A DNA stretch of 64,000 nucleotides from Acanthochromis polyacanthus (lineage: Eukaryota > Chordata > Actinopteri > Pomacentridae). The notes under the pieces were generated by a model, which saw only the letters and a list, made by a program, of their open reading frames with translations, did no database searches and was not told the origin of the DNA. This document shows, piece after piece, positions 10,452-24,238 of the stretch. The stretch spans positions 19,210,521 to 19,274,520 of the forward strand of contig NC_067124.1 of the NCBI RefSeq assembly GCF_021347895.1, given 5' to 3'. The translations under genes were made by a program, and so were the position numbers. The stretch's first letter is position 1. The number at the start of each line of letters is the position of its first letter.

Positions 10452-13400
10452 GTACGAGTCTCACATTTACAATTTTTTCCAGTTTGGTACATTTCTGGAA
10501 TTATCCTCGACATTTGCAAAACAGTAAGTGCATTTCTCAAAACAATTCGTACAAATAGCAAAACAGTGTGTACTCTGGAGGGGTGTTCTGATGTAAACTA
10601 TGGCTAAAATTTTGATGATTATTATTGAAAATTATAAGTTACAACTTAGTGTATGTGGGAGATTGATTGCAAGAGATTGGACAAGATTCACATTTATGCT
10701 TTTACTGTTTGTATTGTAATTTGTTGACAGACTGTGTCATTGTGATACAGAAAGGAAAAGACAGCACTGTATAGCACAAAGAAAAAAACTAAAGTAGAAA
10801 TGTGAACATAGGACAATCTCCTTATGAAAACTGTACACACAGTGGTGTAGGAATTACAGTGCAGTCTTCCTACACCTCCTGACATTCTTGTCTGTTAGGC
10901 CACAAATTCTCATCCACATCATGAATATCTTCTCTTCCATCTTTGAGCGATTTCAGAAAACCCTAACCCTTCATACATTTCCCTTCATAGAGAAAGTAAA
11001 GATTCACCTGGGAACAATTTAACAATTCAGGACAGATTTTTTTAAAAAGTCTAATGAAAATGTATACAAGTACGCTTGACATATTGTGACAACTTGTTCA
11101 GCCATTTTGCAAGTAAAGACTTATGCGATGAACTAATGCCTAAATGTAGTGGGAGGTGAGACTATTCAACAGAGACCCATTACAAAACATTTTCATCAAC
11201 ATGATGTAAGCAATTGATAAAGTAGGTACAGCAGAGAATTGTACATAATCATTTACATGAATGTACCAAAGCATTTGCAGCTTGTTCAAAAAAAAAAAGA
11301 GAGAAACTGCTTTTTTGATGTGCACAAGTGACACAATGATGTGAAGATTTGAAGAAGTAGTTTGGAGAATTTCAATTCTGATCTGAGAACTGTACCAAAG
11401 TGACTGAGAAACATTGGAAGAGTGTTCAGTTGGACTTCTAGTGCAGTGCTTTGCATATTGTTATTGTTTATCAGACCTCAGTTTAATTTTGAAGAGCAGA
11501 AAACCTGAAGTCACAAAAGCATGAAGAGCACATTTTGAAGCAAAACTTAGTCTTTTGCACATTTTTTGTATTTTTGTTGCCAAAATTTCTATTTACATCT
11601 GTTATTCTGCTATTTAGTTGTTTTTATTTTTATTTTCTCGACTTATTTGTCGAGTATGTTTAAAAGGGAGAAAGTCATCTGGAAATTCATTGTACACTGT
11701 TTTTTCCAATAAAGCTTTCTTTTTTTTCGTAGTTATTTTGACAGTGAGTGAACCAGGGTTAGATGCCCCTTTTAGAACGAAGTAATTTTTAAAAAAATAT
11801 TTTGAGTACCAATCTAATATGTACATAAGAGGTATGCTTATGCAGATATTTATCGAGGGCAATTAAATCAGACTCCTACTTTGGAAAACAAAACATAAAA
11901 TCAGAAGGGAAAAATGCTCCGACAGTCATTTTAATTGGTACAAACTAAATTATCGATTAATTTCATTTTCAAATGTTAACCTTTTTCTTTAACTGCACTG
12001 ATAGCCGACGTAACAAATACATACATGTTTTTTTCCAGTTTTATTATTGCCAGTTAATGTCAAATTGATGTGTGAAAGACCGATCTCAGCTGAAGAATGC
12101 AGACGATATCTTTTATGATATGAATTTGTCATAGTAAAGTAAATATTACAGTTGATATGAAATGCAAATTTATCTGATTATAATAAGATTAAAGCTCACA
12201 CTCTGAAGACAGTCATATGAACAGGATAGCAAAGATGAAGCATGTGGCTCCTTTAAAAAAGAAAAGGAACTCTAAAAGCAAAACTCATAGAAGACAAAAG
12301 TCAGTGAAATCAGGAAACCAACCAAAACGACAAAAAAGCAGTTTGATCAAATCAAAGAAAGCCACAAAAGGAGATAAAGGAATATTTAATATGTCAGGTC
12401 TTTAATTTTGATTTTAAATTGCCAACAATGGGACAGAATTTAATGTGGAACATGAAAATGTTTCAGAGCCTGGATGTAAAAACTGAAAATACCTTCTTCA
12501 GGTGCTTGACGGGAAACAGTAATGCCAGTCTTTATAAAATCCACAGTTGAGCTTTGTTTTAAATGAAGGTGATTTTTTATTTGTGTCTTTCAGGTCTAAC
12601 TGAGGGTGCTGGTGTGTTGCCAGATGGTCCTCTGAATGCAGCTGTTAACGGGACGTTCCTGTTCTCTACATCACTGACTCCAACAGAAACACCATTTGTG
12701 TCTGTGAGCTGGTCTTTTGGTGTAAATACTACTATAATAACCTCACATGCTGGGGAAACACAACTCCACCAGAGTATGAAGGCAGGATAACCCTATTCCC
12801 ATCTACTGGATCTCTGGAGCTCAGGAACCTGACTGATGCTGACAGTGGAGAGTACAACATTACCATTACAGCAGCTGTTGGAGACGCTTTATCAGGACGC
12901 ACCACACTGGACATATATGGTGAGCAAGTATTGAGATCCACCTACAAATAATTCATTGTATCTCTTCAAAATAATTTTTAAAAATCTAAAATAGAAACAT
13001 AATATTAAATAATCTATACACATATAATGAATTGTATTGGGGACTTTATCGACTTTATCTTTTTGTGAAATTATACTGTGTAATTGATGGGTGCAGTTAT
13101 CCAATCTGAGAAATAAAACAGCTTACAAATTCTGTTTGTCTGAAATATGAAGAATTTTAATTGACGACTGATGGTGTTGTTCCATATATTTATCTATTCT
13201 ACTGTGACTTCTGTATGAGCTACAGTTCTATCAACAATGTGTAAAAATACATATCATAGCTCTGTCATTTTATTTCTGTTATTACAGGATAGGTGGATAG
13301 TAATTTAAAGTTAAATATTTTTGACCACTGTTGTACAATAGCTGTTTTCAGGATTTTATCTGCTGTTATTTTATTTGGTCTATGCATCATTGACATGAAA

Positions 13401-14274
13401 CAATAAATAGGTTCATACAAACATTTTTCAAACATTCTGCCTGTTTGGCTTGTATTTATGATGTTTATTTAAAAAAAACTCAATAATTTCTGAAGTATAT
13501 AATTGTCTGGAATAAATGCTTGGAAAATTCAGTAATGGAATCAAAATGCATCTGCCATTCTTTCTTGAACAGAGATCACCAAGGCGTCTCACAAACAAAC
13601 AAACAAACAAAAAGAAACTGTTTAAGGACGTATAAAGTACATTTCTTAAGTGTGCATGTAACATGGGGCTAATAAACATGAATTGTGAACATCACAAAAA
13701 GCCAAATCCTCACATAAATTTAGTTTTGTCCCAGACATATATTACCACCTGAATCTCATCCTACATGCAGTGATTGGTCACAAAGTTGCCGTTCAGTCAT
13801 AATATCAGGCTGCAGTTTAAAATGAGATTCTTTTACAATATGAAGTATTAAAGAACAACAACTGCATGGCATGATCAATAGTGAATATAAAATTGGGAAG
13901 TACAACATTTAAAAACGTTTGCTGTGTGTCAGGTGGCTGCAGAAATGCATGGAGGCTCCACTTTGACTGTAGTCAATGTGAGCTGTTATGACCAGGGACC
14001 ATTTATGTGTCAGGTGTTTAACCCTGTCAGTAATGGTACCATCAGTCTCATGAACCTCTCCATCAGCTGTGAGTTTCAAACCTACATGAGCATCATGTTT
14101 GTCATAGTACTAGACTTCCTGATTTTTTCTTAGAGATCTTTATCTTTCATGTACATGTGGGGCATTTATTTAAGCTGATGAGACAACAGTCGTTTGAAAT
14201 TGAACACTCCATTTGGATGGATGGATGGATGGATGGATGGATGGATGGATGGATGGATGGATAGATAGATAGAC

Positions 14275-14306
<32 letters not shown>

Positions 14307-16408
14307 GCTTTGTTGTCATTGTGCAAAATACAATGAACATGACACATAGCACAGTGCCACTAGTAGTGGTGAATGTGATACATGATGGTTGGGCAGTAAT
14401 TTAAAGTTAAATATTTTTGACCACTGTTGTACAATAACTGTTTTTAGGATTTTAACTGCTGTTATTTTATTTGGTCTATGCATCATTGTCATTAAACAAT
14501 AAGTAGGATCATATAAACATTTAGCTTTTTGAGACAGAATTTCTTTCTTGTCATTATAATGTTTTTCTGCCCGTTTGTTAGATGATGGAAAATGTAAAAC
14601 CATGTTTTTTTTTCATCCACAGAGCCAGTCTCCAATGTATCAGTGTTTCCCAAAAGTGCAGACGTGGTTGAATTCACTTCTGTTAATCTGTCCTGCACCT
14701 CCACTGGATCCTCCATTTCTTTCCTCTGGCTGAACGACACCTCTGAGGTTACAGCCAGTGACAGAGTTCATCTCACTGATGGAGGCTCCACTTTGACAAT
14801 AGTCAACGTGACTCGCTATGACCAGCAACCATTCAGGTGTCGTGTGTTCAATCCTGCCAGTAATGGCACCAGTGATCCTGTAAACATCATGGTCAGCTGT
14901 GAGTTTTTAATCTTTCTGTTCAGTATCTGACATCTGCATGCAAACTTCAGAGGTAGTTTAGATTATTCACAGAGGTTAGTGAAAACTTTCAAAACATGTT
15001 TTTCTACCTATTGGGATTCAGTTCCACACCATCAGAAACTACATCATCCAAATCAGATTCTGCTCAGAATTTCTGTTTTTTTTTAAATATTACATTGTAA
15101 TTTTTTTGTAGACTTGTTGCACAGTAATGTAGTCGTGTATATGAAAGTGTGCAATGACAATAATGGATTGATTGATTGATTGATTGTATACTGAACAGTT
15201 TCAGCATGAGACTTCACAGTGACTCAAGCTGTATGTCATATGCAATGTAGCCTTTCAAGTTAATAACTTTGCTTCTTCTTGCTGTTTCCTCCATGTTCAG
15301 TTGGTCCAGAAAATACAAACTTACTGCTATCACCACCAAAAGAATACTTTGCAGAAGGGTCAAACGTCACATTGTCCTGCTCAGCTGAGTCTAGACCTCC
15401 TGCCCAGTTTCTGTGGTTTCTAAATGGAGAAAGTCTGCTTCACAGAGAACCAGAGCTCAACCTCACAAACATTCAGATGAACAATGCTGGAAACTACAGA
15501 TGTCAGACCTTCAATGACAAGACCATGAGAAATGAAACATCTGAGCCTAGAGCTATATCTGTACTGGGTAAGTGTGAACAAAGTTTTTGTATATATGTAA
15601 AAATGTGTTTAGAAAGATGTGATTTAGGTTTGTATTTATGATGTTTAAAAAAAAACTCAATAATTTCTGAAGTATAAAATTGCCTGGAATAAATGCTTGG
15701 AAAATTCAGTAATGGAATCAAAATACATCTGCCATTCTTTCTTGAACAAAGATCACCAAGGCGTCTCACAAACAAACAAAAAGAAACTGTTTAAGGACGT
15801 ATAAAGTACATTTCTTAAGCGTGCATGTAACATGGGGCTAATAAACATGAATTGTGAACATCACAAAAAGCCAAATCCTCACATAAATTTAGTTTTGTCC
15901 CAGACATATATTACCACCTGAATCTCATCCTACATGCAGTGATTGGTCACAAAGTTGCCGTTCAGTCATAATATCAGGCTGCAGTTTAAAATGAGATTCT
16001 TTTACAATATAAAGTATTAAAGAACAACAACTGCATGGCATGATCAATAGTGAATATAAAATTGGGAAGTACAACATTTAAAAATGTTTGCTGTGTGTCA
16101 GGTGGCTGCAGAAATGCATGGAGGCTCCACTTTGACTGTAGTCAATGTGAGCTGTTATGACCAGGGACCATTTATGTGTCAGGTGTTTAACCCTGTCAGT
16201 AATGGTACCAGCAGTCTCTTTAACCTCTCCATCAGCTGTGAGTTTCAAACCTACATGAGCATCATGTCTGTCATAGTACTAGACTTCCTGATTTTTTCTT
16301 AGAGATCTTTATCTTTCATGTATACGTGGGGCATTTATTTAAGCTGATAAGACAACAGTCGTTTGAAACTGAACACTCCATTTGGATGGATGGATGGATG
16401 GATGGATG

Positions 16409-16439
<31 letters not shown>

Positions 16440-19400
16440 GCTTTGTTGTCATTGTGCAAAATACAATGAACATGACACATAGCACAGTGCCACTAGTAGT
16501 GGTGAATGTGATACATGATGGTTGGGCAGTAATTTAAAGTTAAATATTGTTGACCACTGTTGTACAATAACTGTTTTCAGGATTTTAACTGCTGTTATTT
16601 TATTTGTTCTATGCATCATTGCCAATAAACAATAAGTAGGATTGTACAAACATTTAGCTTGTTTGGGTAAAATTCCTTTCTTGTCATTATAATGTTTTTC
16701 TGCCTGTTTGTTAGATGATGGAAAATGTAAAACCATGTTGTTGTTTTTTTATCCACTTGTGTCAGTCTCCAATGTAGCAGTAAATCCCAAAAGTGCAGAC
16801 GTGGTTGAATTCACTTCTGTTAGTCTGTCCTGCTCCTCCTTTGGATCTTCCATTTCTTTCCTCTGGCTGAACGACACCTCTGAGGTTACAGCCAGTGACA
16901 GAGTTCATCTCACTGATGGAGGCTCCACTTTGACAATAGTCAAGGTGACTCGCTATGACCAGCAACCATTCAGGTGTCATGTGTTCAATCCTGTCAGTAA
17001 TGGCACCAGTGATCCTGTAAACATCATGGTCAGCTGTGAGTTTTTAATCTTTCTGTTCAGTATCTGACATCTGCATGCAAACTTCAGAGGTAGTTTAGAT
17101 TATTCACAGAGGTTAGAGAAAACTTTAAAAACATGTTTCTCTACCTATTGGGATTCAGTTCCACACCATCAGAAACTACATCATCCAAATCAGATTCTGC
17201 TCAGAATTTCTGTTTTTTTTTAAATATTACATTGTAATTTTTTTGTAGACTTGTTGCACAGTAATGTAGTCGTGTATATGAAAGTGTGCAATGACAATAA
17301 TGGATTGATTGATTGATTGATTGTATACTGAACAGTTTCAGCATGAGACTTCACAGTGAGTCAAGTTGTATGTCATATGCAATGTCGCTTTTCAAGTTAA
17401 TAACTTTGCTTCTTCTTGCATTTCCTCCATGTTCAGTTGGTCCAGAAAACACAAACTTACTGCTATCACCACCAAAAGAATACTTTGCAGAAGGGTCAAA
17501 TGTCACATTGTCCTGCTCAGCTGATTCTCAACCTCCTGCCCAGTTTCTGTGGTTTCTAAATGGAGAAATTCTGCTTCACACAGAACCAGAGCTCAACCTC
17601 ACAAACATTCAGATGAACAATGCTGGAAACTACAGTTGTCGGGCCTTCAATGACAAAACTCTGAGATATGAAACATCTGAGCCTAGAGCTATATCTGTAC
17701 TGGGTAAGTGTGAACAAAGTTTTTGTATATATATAAAAATGTGTTTAGAAAGATGTGATTTAGGTTTGTATTTATGATGTTTAAAAAAAACTCAATAATT
17801 TCTGAAGTATAAAATTGCCTGGAATAAATGCTTGGAAAATTCAGTAATGGAATCAAAATATATCTGCCATTCTTTCTTGAACAAAGATCACCAAGGAGTC
17901 TCACAAACAAACAAAAAGAAACTGTTTAAGGACGTATAAAGTACATTTCTTAAGCGTGCATGTAACATGGGGCTAATAAACATGAATTGTGAACATCACA
18001 AAAAGCCAAATCCTCACATAAATTTAGTTTTGTCCCAGACATATATTACCACCTGAATCTCATCCTACATGCAGTGATTGGTCACAAAGTTGCCGTTCAG
18101 TCATAATATCAGGCTGCAGTTTAAAATGAGATTCTTTTACAATATAAAGTATTAAAGAACAACAACTGCATGGCATGATCAATAGTGAATATAAAATTGG
18201 GAAGTACAACATTTAAAAATGTTTGCTGTGGGTCAGGTGGCTGCAGAAATGCATGGAGGCTCCACTTTGACTGTAGTCAATGTGAGCTGTTATGACCAGG
18301 GACCATTTATGTGTCAGGTGTTTAACCCTGTCAGTAATGGTACCATCAGTCTCATGAACCTCTCCATCAGCTGTGAGTTTCAAACCTACATGAGTATCAT
18401 GTTTGTCATAGTACTAGACTTCCTGATTTTTTCTTATAGATCTTTATCTTTCATGTATACGTGGGGCATTTATTTAAGCTGATAAGACAACAGTCGTTTG
18501 AAACTGAACACTCCATTTGGATGGATGGATGGATGGATGGATGGATGGATGGATGGATGGATGGATGGATGGATGGATGGATGGATGGATGGATAGACAG
18601 ATGATAGATGCTTTGTTGTCATTGTGCAAAATACAATGAACATGACACATAGCACAGTGCCACTAGTAGTGGTGAATGTGATACATGATGGTTGGGCAGT
18701 AATTTAAAGTTAAATATTTTTGACCACTGTTGTACAATAACTGCTTTTAGGATTTTAACTGCTGTTATTTTATTTGTTCTATGCATCATTGTCATTAAAC
18801 AATAAGTAGGATCATACAAACATTTAGCTTGTTTAGGAAGAATTCCTTTCTTGTCATTGTAATGTTTTTCTGCCTGTTTGTTGCATGATGGAAAATGTAA
18901 AACCATGTTTTTTTTTCATCCACAGAGCCAGTCTCCAATGTAGCAGTGTTTCCCAAAAGTGCAGACGTGGTTGAATTCACTTCTGTTAATCTGTCCTGCA
19001 CCTCCACTGGATCCTCCATTTCTTTCCTCTGGCTGAACGACACCTCTGAGGTTACAGCCAGTGACAGAGTTCATCTCACTGATGGAGGCTCCACTTTGAC
19101 AATAGTCAAGGTGACTCGCTATGACCAGCAACCATTCAGGTGTCGTGTGTTCAATCCTGTCAGTAATGGCACCAGTGATCCTGTAAACATCATGGTCAGC
19201 TGTGAGTTTTTAATCTTTCTGTTCAGTATCTGACATCTGCACGCAAACTTCAGAGGTAGTTTAGATTATTCACAGAGGTTAGTGAAAACTTTAAAAACAT
19301 GCTTTTCTACCTATTGGGATTCAGTTCCACACCATCAGAAACTCCATCATCCAAATCAGATTCTGCTCAGAATTTCTTTTTTTTTTTTAATATTACATTG

Positions 19401-21614
19401 TAATTTTTTTGTAGACTTGTTGCACAGTAATGTAGTCGTGTATATGAAAGTGTGCAATGACAATAATGGATTGATTGATTGATTGATTGTATACTGAACA
19501 GTTTCAACATGAGACTTCACAGTGACTCAAGCTGTATGTCATATGCAATGTAGCCTTTCAAGTTAATAACTTTGCTTCTTCTTGCTGTTTCCTCCATGTT
19601 CAGTTGGTCCAGAAAATACAAACTTAGTGCTATCACCACCAAAAGAATACTTTGCAGAAGGGTCAAACGTCACATTGTCCTGCTCAGCTGATTCTCAACC
19701 TCCTGCCCAGTTTCTGTGGTTTCTAAATGGAGAAATTCTGCTTCACACAGAACCAGAGCTCAACCTCACAAACATTCAGATGAACAATGCTGGAAACTAC
19801 AGTTGTCGGGCCTTCAATGACAAAACTCTGAGATATGAAACATCTGAGCCTAGAGCTATATCTGTACTGGGTAAGTGTGAACAAAGTTTTTGTATATATG
19901 TAAAAATGTGTTTAGAAAGATGTGATTTAGGTTTGTATTTATGATGTTTAAAAAAAACTCAATAATTTCTGAAGTATAAAATTGCCTGGAATAAATGCTT
20001 GGAAAATTCAGTAATGGAATCAAAATACATCTGCCATTCTTTCTTGAACAAAGATCACCAAGGCGTCTCACAAACAAACAAAAAGAAACTGTTTAAGGAC
20101 GTATAAAGTACATTTCTTAAGTGTCTATGTAACATGGGGCTAATAAACATGAATTGTGAACATCACAAAAAGCCAAATCCTCACATAAATTTAGTTTTGT
20201 CCCAGACATATATTACCACCTGAATCTCATCCTACATGCAGTGATTGGTCACAAAGTTGCCGTTCAGTCATAATATCAGGCTGCAGTTTAAAATGAGATT
20301 CGTTTACAATATAAAGTATTAAAGAACAACAACTGCATGGCATGATCAATAGTGAATATAAAATTGGGAAGTACAACATTTAAAAATGTTTGCTGTGGGT
20401 CAGGTGGCTGCAGAAATGCATGGAGGCTCCACTTTGACTGTAGTCAATGTGAGCTGTTATGACCAGGGACCATTTATGTGTCAGGTGTTTAACCCTGTCA
20501 GTAATGGTACCAGCAGTCTCATTAACCTCTCCATCAGCTGTGAGTTTCAAACCTACATGAGCATCATGTTTGTCATAGTACTAGACTTCCTGATTTTTTC
20601 TTATAGATCTTTATCTTTCATGTACATGTTGGGGAATTTATTTAAGCTGATAAGACAACAGTCGTTTGAAATTGAACACTCCATTTGGATGGATGGATGG
20701 ATGGATGGATGGATAGATGGATAGATGGATGGATGGATAGACAGATAGATAGATGCTTTGTTGTCATTGTGCAAAATACAATGAACATGACACATAGCAC
20801 AGTGCCACTAGTAGTGGTGAATGTGATACATGATGGTTGGGCAGTAATTTAAAGTTAAATATTTTTGACCACTGTTGTACAATAACTGTTTTTAGGATTT
20901 TATCTGCTGTTATTTTATTTGTTCTATGCATCATTGCCATTAAACAATAAGTAGGATCATATAAACATTTAGCTTGTTTAGGAAGAATTCCTTTCTTGTC
21001 ATTATAATGTTTTTCTGCCTGTTTGTTAGATGATGGAAAATGTAAAACCATGTTTTTTTTTATCCACTGTGTCAGTCTCCAATGTATCAGTATTTCCCAA
21101 AAGTGCAGACGTGGTTGAATTCACTTCTGTTAGTCTGTCCTGCTCCTCCTTTGGATCCTCCATTTCTTTCCTCTGGCTGAACGACACCTCTGAGGTTACA
21201 GCCAGTGACAGAGTTCATCTCACTGATGGAGGCTCCACTTTGACAATAGTCAAGGTGACTTGCTATGACCAGCAACCATTCAGGTGTCGTGTGTTCAATC
21301 CTGTCAGTAATGGCACCAGTGATCCTGTAAACATCATGGTCAGCTGTGAGTTTTTAATCTTTCTGTTCAGTATCTGACATCTGCATGCAAACTTCAGAGG
21401 TAGTTTAGATTATTCACAGAGGTTAGTGAAAACTTTAAAAACTTGTTTTTCTACCTATTGGGATTCAGTTCCACACCATCAGAAACTACATCATCCAAAT
21501 CAGATTCTGCTCAGAATTTCTGTTTTTTTAAAAAAATATTACGTTGTAATTTTTTTGTAGACTTGTTGCACAGTAATGTAGTCGTGTATATGAAAGTGTG
21601 CAATGACAATAATG

Positions 21615-21660
<46 letters not shown>

Positions 21661-24204
21661 ATACTGAACAGTTTCAACATGAGACTTCACAGTGAGTCAA
21701 GTTGTATGTCATATGCAATGTAGCTTTTCAAGTTAATAACTTTGCTTCTTCTTGCATTTCCTCCATGTTCAGTTGGTCCAGAAAATACAAACTTACTGCT
21801 ATCACCACCAAAAGAATACTTTGCAGAAGGGTCAAACGTCACATTGTCCTGCTCAGCTGATTCTCAACCTCCTGCCCAGTTTCTGTGGTTTCTAAATGGA
21901 GAAATTCTGCTTCACACAGAAACAGAGCTCAACCTCACAAACATTCAGATGAACAATGCTGGAAACTACAGCTGTCAGACCTTCAATGACAAAACTCTGA
22001 GATATGAAACATCTGAGCCTGGAGCTATATCTGTACTGGGTAAGTGTGAACAAAGTTTATGTATATATGTAAAATGTGTTTAGAAAGATGTGATTTAGGT
22101 TTGTATTTATGATGTTTAAAAAAAACTCAATAATTTCTGAAGTATAAAATTGCCTGGAATAAATGCTTGGAAAATTCAGTAATGGAATCAAAATATATCT
22201 GCCATTCTTTCTTGAACAGAGATCACCAAGGAGTCTCACAAACAAACAAAAAGAAACTGCTTATGGACGTATAAAGTACATTTCTTCACTGTCCATGTAA
22301 AATGGGGCTAATAAACACGAATTGTGAACATCACAAAAAAGCCAAATCCTCACATAAATTTAGTTTTGTCCCAGACATATATTGCCACCTGAATCTCATC
22401 CTACACGCAGTGATTGGTCACAAAGTTGCCGTTCAGTCATAATATCAGGCTGCAGTTTAAAGTGAGACTCTTTGAAAATATGAAGTTTTACAGTTTTTCT
22501 CAATTGCTAAGACACATTTCTGGAAAGCTGCTCTCCTTTTCCCTAAACTGTGAACACAAAACCCAATTTTCAAGCTACATTCACAAAACCTCTGACTCTT
22601 CTTGCAACACTAAACTTTCACCCCAAAACAGTTCAATCTGTGCTTTAAACTGAACTTTGCTGTCAAATCATGCCTCAAGTCAATCAAAATTAAATACTCT
22701 ACTGAGCAGTCACGAAACATTACATAGAAAAAAGGAAAACACAATGCTCAGGACATGAAGCAGTAGAAACAAATGTTTGTTTAGGCTAAATGCATGTTGC
22801 AAAACAAAAATACCTGGGCATTTGTAACACTTGTACATAGAAAAAAGAATGTGCAAAAAAAACAGAAATCCTGTGCATTTACATGTAGCACTTGTTCGTA
22901 AAAATAAAGCACAAAAATATACAAATGAAGTACAAAGAAAAGAAGTGCATTACTCTGCCACAGCATCATTTCTCCATACTGGGTCAGGCCACAGGACTTC
23001 ATCTACATCACAGGCCACATTTTCTCTGAAAAGAAGGACCTAGTGTGTCTGATCCAGCCCTAACATGCATCAACAGAAACACCACCACATGTCAAGACCA
23101 TTGATGGCAAAAGATTTTCCTGCTGCTCATAAACCTTCCACCTCCATGTAGAGAAGACTTCTTCTATAGGATTCAGAAAGGGAGAATATGGAGGCAGAAA
23201 AATCACAATAACTTGAGGGTTCATATTGAACCATTCCCAAATCAATAGTCCTCTATGAAAACTAACATTGTCCCAGGTGTATTTATGTGTATCATCAAAA
23301 TCCAACTGAAAAACTCTCTGGAACAAACACACACAAAACAGAGGGAAAATTCAGTCATGTACACTTTCTGTAATTTTACCAGCACTTGTGAAGCAGTATT
23401 TTCTCTGGCCAGGCAACGGGGGAAAAAAACCCTAGCATGCCGTATCCATGCTCCTCTTCTTAGATTTCTATCCATTGTAGTGCCTCACAAACCAGTGCTC
23501 TGGCTTATATGTACTCTCACATCATTAGCCACAAGTGTGATCAATTTTGAGTTGTTGTGTTCAACCGGTGATGCCTGAGCTTTAACTGTGTTTGACTTTT
23601 GCTCAACAGTGCTCACCATTTTGCAACACAGGTGCATCACAATGACAATGTGTTGACAAGATGTGTCTAAACAGGTGAGAAGGGCTTATGGTTTTTCCAA
23701 AAGAGTGACTGATTCAAAAAGTGGGTTCAGGCAACTGAGAATTTGGTTTGTACAATAGAGTTTAGTGTTTTAGCAATTGAGAAAAACTGTAAAAACAACA
23801 ACTGCATGGTATGATCAATAGGGAATATAAAATTGGGAAGTACAACATTTAAAAAATGTTTGCTGTGGGTCAGGTGGCTGCAGAAATGCATGGAGGCTCC
23901 ACTTTGACTGTAGTCAACGTGAGCTGTTATGACCAGGGACCATTTATGTGTCAGGTGTTTAACCCTGTCAGTAATGGTACCAGCAGTCTCATTAACCTCT
24001 CCATCAGCTGTGAGTTTCAAACCTACATGAGCATCATGTTTGTCATAGTACTAGACTTCCTGATTTTTTCTTATAGATCTTTATCTTTCATGTACATGTG
24101 GGGCATTTATTTAAGCTGATGAGACAACAGTCGTTTGAAATTGAACACTCCATTTGGATGGATGGATGGATGGATGGATGGATGGATGGATGGATGGATG
24201 GATG

Positions 24205-24238
<34 letters not shown>

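Noticed and set aside
12217..12405. Lys/Arg-rich open frame (starts [16 protein letters not shown]) in intron 1 of gene A
   Set aside because: The homologous segments in introns 1 of genes C and D carry stops and changes (for example ATGACATAAAG), so it is not maintained as protein.
18795..19043. Antisense open frames across each C1 exon ([12 protein letters not shown]..) and the introns before them (MVLHFPS..)
   Set aside because: They recur only because the sense exons and introns are duplicated; no start context, domain or splice logic on that strand.
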